NCBI GenBank assembly: GCA_964465145.1
Contig: CAYXJR010000014.1
Span: 1 to 64,000 of the forward strand
Direction of reading: 5' to 3'
DNA from: JAUVKA01 sp964465145
Lineage (GTDB): Bacteria > Bacteroidota > Bacteroidia > Bacteroidales > UBA12481
DNA: 64,000 nucleotides
Part shown: positions 28,503-36,753 of the stretch, piece after piece
How positions within the stretch are numbered: the first letter of the stretch is position 1
Layout of the letters: the number at the start of each line of letters is the position of its first letter
The notes under the pieces: generated by a model
The model's database searches: none
The model's input: only the letters and a program-made list of their open reading frames with translations
What the model was told of the DNA's origin: nothing
Position numbers and translations under genes: made by a program

Positions 28503-28640
28503 TTATAAAATTACACGCTTTATTCCTGCAATTACTTCGTTTTCTATCAATAAATCAACTCCATAGCCAGCTTCAAGCTTTACTTCTTTATATACCAGAG
28601 GCAAGGCTTTTTGCTTCTTTACCTCAAACCCCTTTGTGGT
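28503..28640 (-). pseudogene. Remnant of a GxxExxY protein gene
   Basis: About 45 codons on the minus strand read GFEVKKQKALPLVYKEVKL then EAGYGVDLLIENEVIAGIK. This is the C-terminal core of the GxxExxY family (about 125 aa; usual form QKALPLVYKGVRLDAGYRIDLLVENKVIVEIK). The N-terminal half is absent. The upstream DNA is a repeat-like sequence instead (see 28711-28775). The expected Glu of the EIK motif reads Gly (GIK). A frame does continue upstream to 28841, but it runs through the repeat and antisense to nothing recognisable. A degraded gene. Confidence 0.65.
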
Positions 28641-28710
28641 TAATTTAAAACCCACCATCAACATCTTTAGATGCAAAAGCAAGGTCAAAATGGAAAAATA
28701 CATGCATTTT

Positions 28711-28775
28711 TTTAAGCCCTCCTTGGCTAAGGAGGGTTTGGGTGGATACGGGGAAATTTTAAAACCGCCCCTCTT
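28711..28775. repeat. Palindromic intergenic repeat (PSLAKEG-type)
   Basis: CCCTCCTT (28717-28724) and AAGGAGGG (28729-28736) form an 8-bp perfect stem with a GGCT loop, extended by weaker flanking pairs. It is followed by a G/C-rich stretch with CCGCCCCTCTTTGGAG. Translated, it gives the KPSLAKEG-like peptides that I recall as a recurrent intergenic repeat in Bacteroidota genomes. The repeat reaches into the 3' end of the GT2 gene and supplies its last residues (FYSKEGRF). Confidence 0.55.
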
Positions 28776-29565
28776 TGGAGTAAAACCTGAAGAAGCGGAA
28801 GGCAATAGGTATATGCCGCACCAGAGTGGGCAAAAAGCCATAATGGCGGCTCATGGAATGGAATCGCTCCTTCAAGCCTGGGCGAATATTTTGCTTCGAA
28901 TGGCCCCCATCCAGAAAGGATGTCAGGATAAGTCTGGTATTCCTGATCTTATCTGTCTTTTTCAGGGCAGAGATTACCCAATCGAAATCGGCAGAGTGGG
29001 CATATCTTTGATTATAAGTATCAGCAAGGTTTCGTTTCACCAGTATTGCCTGGTGACAAACCAGCATTCCCCGGCGGAAACTTTTCCAGTTTAACTGCTC
29101 TGGTGGACGAAGGCGTCGCAAACCTATTGGTTCATAGGCCTCATTAACCACCATGGTGTCACCATAGTATATGTCAGCATAATCCGATTCTTCAAAAAAA
29201 ATCTGTTCAGTAGTATCCTTCTTATGTATCAGGTCACCGGCGTTCATGAACCATACATAATCGCCGGATGCAATCTTCAAACCTTTGTTCATAGCATCAT
29301 AGAGCCCATTGTCCGGTTCGGTTTGCCAATAGGCGATTTTCTCTTCAGCCTTCCTGATAACCTCAAGTGTCCCATCATTGGAAGCTCCATCGATAATAAT
29401 GTGTTCTATATTGGCATAGGACTGAGCCTGTACACTTTGCAGGGTGCGCTCCAATCCCTTAGCATCATTATACACTACAGTAATAATACTAACGACCGGA
29501 GATCCTTCTTCCCAGGCCTTATGGCTGGCTTGATTTCTAAAACCTCCTTTGACTTCTGTTTTCAT
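28759..29565 (-). CDS. Family 2 glycosyltransferase
   Basis: 268 aa. GT-A fold: the N-terminal VSIITVVYNDAKGLERTLQSVQAQ and the nucleotide-binding HIIIDGASNDGTLEVI. The donor region DNGLYDAMNKGLKIASGDYVWFMNAGD resembles WcaA/WcaE-type colanic acid transferases (the NAGD takes the DxD place). Cytosolic or membrane-associated transfer of a sugar from an NDP donor onto a lipid-linked glycan. The last eight residues are encoded by the adjoining palindromic repeat, so the original C-terminus has been altered. Divergent from the NGPSL-motif gene at 29661. A near -7 box (TATCTTTA) lies upstream on the minus strand. Confidence 0.88.
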   Translation of the reverse strand: MKTEVKGGFRNQASHKAWEEGSPVVSIITVVYNDAKGLERTLQSVQAQSYANIEHIIIDGASNDGTLEVIRKAEEKIAYWQTEPDNGLYDAMNKGLKIASGDYVWFMNAGDLIHKKDTTEQIFFEESDYADIYYGDTMVVNEAYEPIGLRRLRPPEQLNWKSFRRGMLVCHQAILVKRNLADTYNQRYAHSADFDWVISALKKTDKIRNTRLILTSFLDGGHSKQNIRPGLKERFHSMSRHYGFLPTLVRHIPIAFRFFRFYSKEGRF

Positions 29566-29660
29566 ACTGTCGGCCTAACTGGTTTACCACATGTTAAAGA
29601 TACAGGGCCAGAGGAGAAAGGCAAAGCCATTTTTTAGTATTTTCGCATAAAAGCCACAAC

Positions 29661-30572
29661 ATGTTTTACACCCTTCTTAAAATACAGAAGTTCTTCGAAG
29701 CCTTGTACCAGTCTTTTATCAGTATTCTCAGAGTAGTGTTCAGACTACACTTCTCAGCAGGCTTCAGGAATTTCAAGTCGCCTGTTAATGAAATATTTGT
29801 ACTGGCTAACGGTCCTTCCTTACGGCAGGATCTGGATAAATATGGATCCAAATTAGCCTTATGCAAAACCATGGGTGTAAATTTGTTTGTTCTGAGTGAG
29901 GATTTCATCCTGGTGAAGCCAAAATATTACGTGCTTCTGGACATTGTTTTTTTTATGAAAAAAACCCTGCCACGAGCAAAAGATGCCAGGGAAAGAATGC
30001 TTGAGGCTTTTAACAAAAACCTGAGCTGGGAAATGGTTCTTTTTGTCCCGGCAGAGGCCAGAAACAGTTACTTTCACCTGCAACTATTGGCCTTAGGTCT
30101 TCCTTTGAAATTTGTCTTTTTCAATAGAACGGCAGTCGAGGGATTAAGGCCCGTAAGGCATTGTATGTATTCCAGGGGTTGGGGAATGCCTCCACCCCAG
30201 AATGTATTGATTGGCGCCCTAATGGTAGCCATTCACATCGGATTCAAAAAGATCTTCATTTTAGGTGCCGATCATTCATGGCATGAAGAGATCCATATTA
30301 ATAAGGATAGCAGCCTTGAGATAACAGACAGGCATTTTTATGACCAAATAGGTAAACGCCTGCCTAAACATCACGGCGAAACCCTTAAACGATTAAATAT
30401 GCATGATTTCTTTAATGAATTGGCACGTACCTTTCGCAGCCACCAATTGGTTGCCGAATTTGCCGACTCAAAAAATATTGAAATACTCAACGCCAGCTCG
30501 GTCAGCTACATAGACGCCTTCAAAAAGATAAGTCTTGAAGATCTTCCCTGGGATCAGTTTCTCGACAAATAA
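29661..30572 (+). CDS. DUF115/Maf- or GT42-like protein; candidate nonulosonate transferase
   Basis: 303 aa. VLANGPSLRQDLDKY (about residue 48) is the nucleotide-binding NGPSL motif shared by DUF115/MptE-like proteins, flagellin-modifying Maf proteins and GT42 sialyltransferases. NVLIGALMVAIHIGFKKIFILGADHSWHEEI (about 183-213) fits the second conserved region of those families (A-x-A-x-x-x-G-x-x-x-I-x-x-x-G-x-D). A hydrophobic, basic N-terminus may attach it to the membrane. It lies beside and convergent with the nonulosonate genes, overlapping the CMP-nonulosonate synthetase by 19 bp at their 3' ends. I infer it could use the CMP-activated sugar made next door. This is context plus motif, not proof. 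Confidence 0.6.
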   Translation: MFYTLLKIQKFFEALYQSFISILRVVFRLHFSAGFRNFKSPVNEIFVLANGPSLRQDLDKYGSKLALCKTMGVNLFVLSEDFILVKPKYYVLLDIVFFMKKTLPRAKDARERMLEAFNKNLSWEMVLFVPAEARNSYFHLQLLALGLPLKFVFFNRTAVEGLRPVRHCMYSRGWGMPPPQNVLIGALMVAIHIGFKKIFILGADHSWHEEIHINKDSSLEITDRHFYDQIGKRLPKHHGETLKRLNMHDFFNELARTFRSHQLVAEFADSKNIEILNASSVSYIDAFKKISLEDLPWDQFLDK

Positions 30573-31258
30573 ATACCCGCCAGGTCGAAATCTACCTCAT
30601 CATCAATATCAATAGAGTTTTTACGGCTCATTATGTACGCGTAGATATTGTTCTTTAAAAAGAGGGTTTGCTCATCAAAGAACCTTTGTATATCGCAAAA
30701 ATATATGGACCCGTTGAGACGAAAATATTCAGGTAGTTGCTGGGAGGGAGTTTTTTGAATATCAACAGGTAAAAACCCTTCCATGTTGTTATCATTTGGC
30801 AGGGTGTTACTCCACAGTGGAGAATATTCATTTTTACATACTGAGATAACGGCGTCCGCCTTAATGTCCTCCAGCATTTTGCTCGCATGAATAATATCAT
30901 CAGCTCCCCGCAGTGGAGAAGTTGGCTGCAAACAGGCCATATGGGTAAATGGGCTGGTTCCCGGAATCCCCAGTTGCCTTAGGGCATGGATCAATACCTC
31001 AACGGTTGAGGTGTTGTCTGTGGATAATTTCGAGGGCCGCAGAAATGGTGCTTCGGCTCCATAATCCAAAGCAATCCGGGCGATTTCCACACTGTCGGTA
31101 GTAACAACCACCCTTTCAAAAACACCGGACTTAAGCGCCGCCTCGATGGTCCAGGCTATCAGCGGCTTACCGGCAATCTCACGCAGGTTTTTTCCAGGGA
31201 GACGTTTGCTTCCCCCCCTGGCCGGGATAATAGCAATGTAACGGAAAGTGCTAGCCAT
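30554..31258 (-). CDS. CMP-nonulosonate (acylneuraminate) cytidylyltransferase
   Basis: 234 aa. The CTP-binding motif IIPARGGSKRLPGKNLREIAGKPLIAW is that of NeuA/LegF/PseF. VVVTTDSVEIARIALDYGAEAPFLRPSKLSTDNTSTVEV and CLQPTSPLRGADDI follow. It activates a nonulosonic acid with CTP for transfer. Its start overlaps the PtmE-like gene by 8 bp, and it is the last gene of the minus-strand operon. Sequence alone does not separate Neu5Ac, legionaminate and pseudaminate. The PtmE neighbour favours legionaminate-type. Confidence 0.9.
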   Translation of the reverse strand: MASTFRYIAIIPARGGSKRLPGKNLREIAGKPLIAWTIEAALKSGVFERVVVTTDSVEIARIALDYGAEAPFLRPSKLSTDNTSTVEVLIHALRQLGIPGTSPFTHMACLQPTSPLRGADDIIHASKMLEDIKADAVISVCKNEYSPLWSNTLPNDNNMEGFLPVDIQKTPSQQLPEYFRLNGSIYFCDIQRFFDEQTLFLKNNIYAYIMSRKNSIDIDDEVDFDLAGIYLSRN

Positions 31259-32303
31259 TGAAATACTTTTTGTAGTCTGTTTCTGCTCTTCTGAAATCTT
31301 CTGGTTTTCCTATATCCATCCAATATTCCCTGATTGGATAAGAGAGAATGGCCTTTTTTGCGGCAAATAGTTGTTCGAAAACCGCGGTCATATCTATATG
31401 TGTACCACTGGGAATGAATTTCAGTACCTCAGGATTAAGGACATAGATCCCGGCATTAACAAAAAATTGCTGTACAGGTTTTTCCTCAATACTGATAATA
31501 TTGCTCTGGCTCAGGCCCACAACCCCATAGGGAACTTCCATGCCATACTCTCGTATACACATGGTAGCTGTTGCACAATTCTGCTGATGAAAATCCAATA
31601 GGTTTTCGAAATTCACTCTAGTCAATATGTCCCCATTTATAATAATAAGGGGCAGGGTTTGTTCTTTCCCTATCAGGCTAAGGGCCCCGGCAGTACCCAT
31701 TTTTGATTCTTCCTCCAGATATTGGATTTTGACACCAAAAACGCTTCCATCTCCAAAATAGTCCTTGATTTGTATCCCCCTGTAATTCAGTGAAATATAA
31801 AAATTAGAGAAGCCATTGTCATGAAAACCGTGGAGCACGGTTTCCAGAATTGGCTTGCCTCCGACCAAAAGCATTGGCTTGGGTGTGTCATTTGTAAGTG
31901 GGCGCAGACGCTGGCCCTGCCCTCCAGCCATAATTACCACACTATTGGCATGCTTTTCCCGCTCCAACAGGTGATCTATCTCGGCCAGCTCAACAACCCT
32001 GAATAAGTCATCTACCAGTGGGATCTGGTAAATTCTTTTTGATACCGCCAGTTCGATAATCTTTTCTTTTCTTTCATGAATACTGGTTACCACCGGGTTA
32101 GGGTTATAAATATCCAGTATCATATCCTCCATTCCCAGCCCCCTGAGCAGACCCCGCCGTATATCCCCATCTGTGATAGTACCTATAAGCCTATCGGTTT
32201 CATCCACCACCAGGGCAATCTTCATTGCACCAGTATCAATCACCTGCAATGCCTGACGAATGCTGGTCTCGGGACTTATCTTAATTTCGTTAAGTTTGTA
32301 CAA
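31251..32303 (-). CDS. CBS-domain sugar-phosphate nucleotidyltransferase (PtmE/LegX-like)
   Basis: 350 aa. An N-terminal pair of CBS domains (residues about 10-115; LVVDETDRLIGTITDGDIRRGLLRG) precedes a nucleotidyltransferase domain (VVIMAGGQGQRLRPLTNDTPKPMLLVGGKPILE; EESKMGTAGALSLI; NGDIL; FVNAGIYVLNP). This architecture is that of PtmE/LegX, which makes GDP-glucosamine from glucosamine-1-phosphate at the start of the Campylobacter GDP-sugar route to legionaminic acid. The gene lies between the NeuC-like and cytidylyltransferase genes with a 5-bp gap and an 8-bp overlap. It is the strongest local hint that the product is legionaminate rather than Neu5Ac. Confidence 0.85.
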   Translation of the reverse strand: MYKLNEIKISPETSIRQALQVIDTGAMKIALVVDETDRLIGTITDGDIRRGLLRGLGMEDMILDIYNPNPVVTSIHERKEKIIELAVSKRIYQIPLVDDLFRVVELAEIDHLLEREKHANSVVIMAGGQGQRLRPLTNDTPKPMLLVGGKPILETVLHGFHDNGFSNFYISLNYRGIQIKDYFGDGSVFGVKIQYLEEESKMGTAGALSLIGKEQTLPLIIINGDILTRVNFENLLDFHQQNCATATMCIREYGMEVPYGVVGLSQSNIISIEEKPVQQFFVNAGIYVLNPEVLKFIPSGTHIDMTAVFEQLFAAKKAILSYPIREYWMDIGKPEDFRRAETDYKKYFNG

Positions 32304-32308
32304 CTCCC

Positions 32309-33466
32309 TTATATTAAATCATAAAACTTCTTAAACCTGAGTTCCATCAAATTGCAGGATTTTAAATACCTGACAACCTTTTCGGAGGCTCCTCCATTTC
32401 CATAAGGATTCTTAACCTGCTTTACCAATTCCACGAACCCTTTGGAATTAAGTTTATTAAATGCCTCCTGAATCGATTCCTGGTTAGCATCACAATCCAG
32501 GATGGATTTGGCCCTGATACGTCCTTCCTGTCGGTTTCCAATATTAATTGTGGCAATCCTGAATGATGGAGCCTCAATTATCCCACTTGAGGAATTCCCC
32601 ACTACCGCATCAACCTGCTTCATCACCGAAAGATATCTTACCTGTCCTAATGATTTAAATAACACACTGTTATGCTGATGATTGCCAACAAATTCATCCA
32701 GCCTTGAAAGTAAGGCCTGATGCCCGGTATCGGCATTTGGAAGGGTAAAAATAAGCAGGCTATCCTTTTCTTTTTCCAGTACAGCCAATAACTCTTGAAA
32801 ATGATGATCCGCCTCCTCAGGTTTCAAAGTTTCGGGATGGAAGGTAATTAACAGATTCCTTTTACGAAATTTGATTTTCAGATCCTCTTCCAGTTCCTTT
32901 TTCGTAAGTAGCTTAAGCTTTTTGATATTATCCAGCCCCATACCTCCTACATTGAATACTCTTTTGGGGTCTTCTCCCAATTGAATGATTCGATTTCGAT
33001 ATTCCTCGGCGGCTGCAAAGTGAATCGCCGACATCTTTGTTATAGAATGTCGAATAGAATCATCAATTGCTCCCATAGTCAACTCACCCCCATGTATATG
33101 GGCAACCGGGATATTTGCAATAAGAGCCGTGACAGCTGCCCCGAGTATCTCGAACCGGTCGCCTAGCAAAACAATAATGTGGGGTCCAAGGGTAGTTATT
33201 GCAGTAGCGAACCCATCGATAGCAATGGAGAGAGAATGACTGATCCCAATAGGAGAATCGTTGTGCATACGAAGGTCGAAACTCCTGTCGATATGAAATC
33301 CATCCTCGCGGATTCTGTCAATAGTTGATCCAAACTCTGGAGAAAGATGTGTTCCGGTAACAACCAATTGAAGCTGGAGGTCAGGGTCCTCCTTAATGCC
33401 CTTTATTATCCAGAATAGTAATCCGTATTCTGCACGTGAAGTTGTAATGACGCAAATTTTTCTCAT
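32309..33466 (-). CDS. UDP-(or GDP-)N-acetylhexosamine 2-epimerase, hydrolysing (NeuC/LegG)
   Basis: 385 aa. It starts KICVITTSRAEYGLLFWIIKGIKEDPDLQLQLVVTGTHLSPEFG, the NeuC/LegG/NnaA N-terminus. VLLGDRFEILGAAVTALIANIPVAHIHGGELTMGAIDDSIRHSITKMS and VVGNSSSGIIEAPSF are GT-B-fold epimerase motifs. The enzyme inverts C2 and releases the nucleotide to give the mannosamine-type precursor that the NeuB-like synthase condenses with phosphoenolpyruvate. It overlaps the NeuB-like gene by one base (stop/start), so the two are translationally coupled. Confidence 0.92.
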   Translation of the reverse strand: MRKICVITTSRAEYGLLFWIIKGIKEDPDLQLQLVVTGTHLSPEFGSTIDRIREDGFHIDRSFDLRMHNDSPIGISHSLSIAIDGFATAITTLGPHIIVLLGDRFEILGAAVTALIANIPVAHIHGGELTMGAIDDSIRHSITKMSAIHFAAAEEYRNRIIQLGEDPKRVFNVGGMGLDNIKKLKLLTKKELEEDLKIKFRKRNLLITFHPETLKPEEADHHFQELLAVLEKEKDSLLIFTLPNADTGHQALLSRLDEFVGNHQHNSVLFKSLGQVRYLSVMKQVDAVVGNSSSGIIEAPSFRIATINIGNRQEGRIRAKSILDCDANQESIQEAFNKLNSKGFVELVKQVKNPYGNGGASEKVVRYLKSCNLMELRFKKFYDLI

Positions 33467-34467
33467 TAGATCAGATCGTCTTTTTTATAATCCCGAATTG
33501 CCCTTGTGCCTATTACCTTATCCCACTGCAGCGGGCTTATCCCGTTTCCAGGACGTTTTACCATAAGATTTTCTGTTGTGAACAATTCTCCCTTTGAAAT
33601 ATCGGTACCAGCCACAATGCTTTTTCGAGCGGCTGTCATATTCAATTTTTCATTTTCGCTCGGTTTTTTTTCACCATCGCCTAAGGCCAACTCAACATTT
33701 CGTATAGACCTTACCATTTGAAGGAGTTCAGAAGGTTCCAAACTTGCCTTATGATCCGGTCCCTCCATATTTCTATCTATAGTAAAATGTTTTTCAATGA
33801 CCGATGCACCCATCGCTACCGCTGCCATTGGAATTTCAATCCCCAGGGTATGATCCGAATAGCCAACCCGGATTTGGAATTTTTCTGCCAGTGTTTTCAT
33901 AGCCAAAAGATTAACATCCCTAAAAGAAGTGGGATAATCTGTGTTAGCATGTAAAAGGGTAATTCTCCCCAGGGGAGTTCCAGCTTCAATCAAAGCATGC
34001 AAGGCCTGGCCAACCTCCTCAATCGTAGACATGCCTGTGCTGAGAATAACCTGTTTATTCAATCGCCCTATATGGCGCAGGAAAGGAATATTTGTCAGAT
34101 CCCCTGAACCTATCTTAAAGATCTCCAGTCCGAGACGATCAAGGATATTAATACTCTCGTGATCGAAGGGGGTTGACATAAAAAGGATTCCCTTCTCTCT
34201 TGCATACCTGATCAATTCCACATGTGCCTCTTCATCCAATTCAAGCTTTTTAAGCATCTCGAACTGGGTTTCCATTGAATCCGTCAATTCCTTTTGATAG
34301 CTGGCTTTGGGAGTATCAGGGGTCACTAATAGCCGGGTTTTAAAAGTTTGAAATTTCACCGCATCAACTCCTGCTTCCACCGCAATATCCACCAGCTCTT
34401 TTGCCAGTTCAAGGCTTCCATTATGGTTTACCCCTGCTTCAGCAATAATAAAAACCCTGTCACTCAT
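33466..34467 (-). CDS. Nonulosonate synthase (NeuB/LegI family)
   Basis: 333 aa. The N-terminal TIM barrel begins FIIAEAGVNHNGSLELAKELVDIAVEAGVDAVKFQTFK, with STPFDHESINILDRLGLEIFKIGSGDLTNIP and LSTGMSTIEEV, all standard NeuB motifs. GYSDHTLGIEIPMAAVAMGASVIEKHFT supplies metal and active-site residues. The C-terminal SAF (antifreeze-like) domain is present (SIVAGTDISKGELFTTENLMVKRPGNGISPLQWDKVIG). It condenses PEP with a 2-acetamido sugar to form Neu5Ac or legionaminic acid. The start overlaps the acetyltransferase stop by 4 bp (ATGA). Confidence 0.93.
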   Translation of the reverse strand: MSDRVFIIAEAGVNHNGSLELAKELVDIAVEAGVDAVKFQTFKTRLLVTPDTPKASYQKELTDSMETQFEMLKKLELDEEAHVELIRYAREKGILFMSTPFDHESINILDRLGLEIFKIGSGDLTNIPFLRHIGRLNKQVILSTGMSTIEEVGQALHALIEAGTPLGRITLLHANTDYPTSFRDVNLLAMKTLAEKFQIRVGYSDHTLGIEIPMAAVAMGASVIEKHFTIDRNMEGPDHKASLEPSELLQMVRSIRNVELALGDGEKKPSENEKLNMTAARKSIVAGTDISKGELFTTENLMVKRPGNGISPLQWDKVIGTRAIRDYKKDDLI

Positions 34468-35099
34468 CGTATTTTGCGGAGTGGGTTACCAATGTATGTT
34501 CCCGATTTAATCAGTGATCGCAATACAACTGAACCAGCCGAGATCAATGTGTCGTCCGGAATGCTAATGTTGTTTGCCAAAACGGTACAACTGCCTATGA
34601 AGCATCGTGAGCCAACTCTGCATTGACCATTAAGAACAGTTTTAGTAGATATATGGCAATGATCTCCCACCATGCTCTCATGCTCAACCAGGGACCCGCT
34701 GTTCAGAATGCAATTGACTCCAATCCTGGCTTCGGTGTTAACAATGGCCTGGTGCATTACTATAGTGCCTTTCCCGATATGGGCTTTTCCAGATACCTGC
34801 GCTGAGGGAGAGATGATCACAGGAATTTGAACTCCCAGCTCATTAAGATATGAAAACATTTCAATCCTAAAACCGGGCGATTGGATGTGTCCGACAGTGA
34901 TGAAGAAGTATTTGTAGGTCCTGGCTAATTGTGGAATATCCTCATCAACACCAATTACAGGATACCCCGAGACCTCTTGTCCTTGATGTTCAGGCACATC
35001 CAGTATCCCTGCAATCTGGAAACGGTTTTCGCTTTCTATTACATCAATACAGGATTTACAGTGTCCGCCGCCGCCGATTAATACCAGTGATTCTTTCAA
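34464..35099 (-). CDS. NeuD/LegH-like hexapeptide-repeat acetyltransferase
   Basis: 211 aa from a TTG at 35099. The N-terminus SLVLIGGGGHCKSCIDVIES is the nucleotide-binding-like domain of NeuD/PglD/LegH proteins. From about residue 90 on it has left-handed beta-helix hexapeptides (VSGKAHIGKGTIVMHQAIVNTEARIGVNCILNSGSLVEHESMVGDHCHIST), with the catalytic His in LVEHE. It N- or O-acetylates the amino-sugar or nonulosonate. A frame with an ATG at 35138 exists, but its extra 13 codons contain an exact -7 box (TATCTTTG), so the TTG start fits better. First of the tightly packed nonulosonate genes; the flippase lies just upstream. Confidence 0.85.
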   Translation of the reverse strand: MKESLVLIGGGGHCKSCIDVIESENRFQIAGILDVPEHQGQEVSGYPVIGVDEDIPQLARTYKYFFITVGHIQSPGFRIEMFSYLNELGVQIPVIISPSAQVSGKAHIGKGTIVMHQAIVNTEARIGVNCILNSGSLVEHESMVGDHCHISTKTVLNGQCRVGSRCFIGSCTVLANNISIPDDTLISAGSVVLRSLIKSGTYIGNPLRKIR

Positions 35100-35121
35100 A
35101 ATCTTGCTGTGTTTACAAAAA

Positions 35122-35129
35122 CAAAGATA
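35122..35129 (-). promoter_or_regulatory. -7 promoter box of the nonulosonate operon
   Basis: TATCTTTG on the minus strand matches TAnnTTTG. It lies 22 bases upstream of the TTG start at 35099 and downstream of the flippase stop, so the nonulosonate genes can be read apart from the flippase. Confidence 0.5.
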
Positions 35130-35156
35130 GTATTTCACTAAGATTATCGACCAGGA

Positions 35157-36656
35157 TCAGGAACGGATGCGAGTCAATATCTTTCCAACAAATCTGTGCA
35201 GCTCCGGGGATAATCTAAAAACGTAGACCAGACCAAGAAATACTACAATAATAACCGCACTCCGTAACAGAACATCCAATATGAGTGTAAGGACAAAACT
35301 GTTATCTCTTACCAATTCTGGTATCAGTAAGGAAACCAGATATGCTGCAGCACCGATCCCAACAATAAGTATATGTCGGAAAGTGTAAGGCTGCATATGA
35401 TACTTATTTTTCAGGAAAATTACCCGCATCAGGCTGTAGGCTAAAGCCGAAATGGCCGATGCTATCGCGGCACCAACTATCCCGAAAGCTTTTATGAAAA
35501 TTAAATTTGTGAGAATCACCAGCAATCCAAAAATGATTATGAATAAAGTTAAAATCCTGTAATGACGGCTGGTACTGATAATAGCCCCGCTCACACCCGC
35601 AACCATGATGAAGAGATTGGACAGGCCTATAAAGAATATGACAAATTTACCGGAAGCATATTCTTCGGGTAAAATGTGGAGAATATTGTTGATGTTGCCC
35701 CAAATTCCTACAAACACTAAAAGTCCAATTATTAACTGATCCAGGGTGCTTTTAAAATAAACTGATCGGACTTCTTTTTTGTTGTCGTCTTTCCAGGCCT
35801 GGGCAACAACAACTGCAGATATCTTTGAAAGGGGGCGAAGGGGGATCACTACCAGGGTCCCATAAAAGAAAACCCGGCCGTAAATTCCAGTTTCAGCCCC
35901 GCCGAGCATACTGTTGATCATAATACGATCGACATACTGGATCAAGCTATTGCTAAAAGTAACAGCAATTCCAAAAAGAGCCACGCTGGCCATATTCCTT
36001 GCCATATCAGGTGTAATGACGGACCTTGGTGACTTGAAAATAAATTCCCCATCCCTGGTAAGTGACATAAGGATAAGAATACCTGGTAAAGAAAGCGCTC
36101 CAATATAGGCCATCACCAGTCCGGGAAAATCAAATACTTTGAAGTAGAAAAATAGAAGTGTTATCAGCAAAAAGACCCTTTGTAAAAACTCTTTTATGAA
36201 AATACCCTTCACCGCATTATATAGCACTGCATAATATATATCCACTACCATGAATACTGCAGTGAATATCATTAATGGAATAGTAAGATCGATGTAATTT
36301 ATCAGCATTGGGGAATTTTCAATGCTGTCCCGGATAATCATCGGCCTAAGTATAAAGTACAGGCCAACAGATAAACCCAGCCCGGCCACAACTACAAAAG
36401 CTAAAATCGAAAAATACCCCTTGTGATGACTGCCAGGATCCCTGAAATAAGGAAATAAACGGTTGGTTACACTGTTGATCCCTAAGGTTGCCAGAGTGGC
36501 AAAAACCATTCCCCAGGTAACCAGCATTTCCAAAACCCCGTTTTCCTCCGGGCTAAGAAATATCGGCATCAGTATACCGGCAGTAACAAAACCAATAACA
36601 ACCCCGATATAGGAGAATATGGTCCCTCGAATTCCCTGGTTCTCTATAATGCCCAA
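35157..36656 (-). CDS. Polysaccharide flippase (Wzx/MATE-like)
   Basis: 499 aa, 12-14 hydrophobic spans over the whole length. The N-terminus NQGIRGTIFSYIGVVIGFVTAGILMPIFLSPEENGVLEMLVTWG is typical of the polysaccharide biosynthesis (PST) flippase family in Bacteroidota. It would move undecaprenyl-linked oligosaccharide to the periplasmic face. It stands at the upstream end of the nonulosonate genes (18 bp before the longer acetyltransferase frame) and divergent from ftsX. Together with the Wzz and ligase/polymerase genes at 14.8-17.2 kb it could complete a Wzx/Wzy-type route. Confidence 0.88.
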   Translation of the reverse strand: MGIIENQGIRGTIFSYIGVVIGFVTAGILMPIFLSPEENGVLEMLVTWGMVFATLATLGINSVTNRLFPYFRDPGSHHKGYFSILAFVVVAGLGLSVGLYFILRPMIIRDSIENSPMLINYIDLTIPLMIFTAVFMVVDIYYAVLYNAVKGIFIKEFLQRVFLLITLLFFYFKVFDFPGLVMAYIGALSLPGILILMSLTRDGEFIFKSPRSVITPDMARNMASVALFGIAVTFSNSLIQYVDRIMINSMLGGAETGIYGRVFFYGTLVVIPLRPLSKISAVVVAQAWKDDNKKEVRSVYFKSTLDQLIIGLLVFVGIWGNINNILHILPEEYASGKFVIFFIGLSNLFIMVAGVSGAIISTSRHYRILTLFIIIFGLLVILTNLIFIKAFGIVGAAIASAISALAYSLMRVIFLKNKYHMQPYTFRHILIVGIGAAAYLVSLLIPELVRDNSFVLTLILDVLLRSAVIIVVFLGLVYVFRLSPELHRFVGKILTRIRS

Positions 36657-36723
36657 ATTATCAGCTTATAGGTGTTAAAAATAACAATTTTCAAAACCAT
36701 TTAAGGCCAAACGCTTTTCTTTG

Positions 36724-36731
36724 TATCTTTG
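36724..36731 (+). promoter_or_regulatory. Bacteroidota -7 promoter box of ftsX
   Basis: TATCTTTG, an exact TAnnTTTG match, 22 bases upstream of the ftsX ATG at 36754. It lies inside an upstream in-frame extension beginning with TTG at 36721, which it helps to exclude. Confidence 0.55.
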
Positions 36732-36753
36732 TTGTCCTAATTTCCTGTGGAAT

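Noticed and set aside
28641..28841. Full 112-codon minus-strand frame as a complete gene
   Set aside because: Only the last 45 codons match GxxExxY. The rest runs through the repeat and antisense to the GT2 3' end, so it is a chance extension.
28636..29094. 152-codon plus-strand frame over the GT2 gene end
   Set aside because: It is antisense to the GT2 gene and its first part reads the palindromic repeat (KPSLAKEGLGG). No family resemblance.
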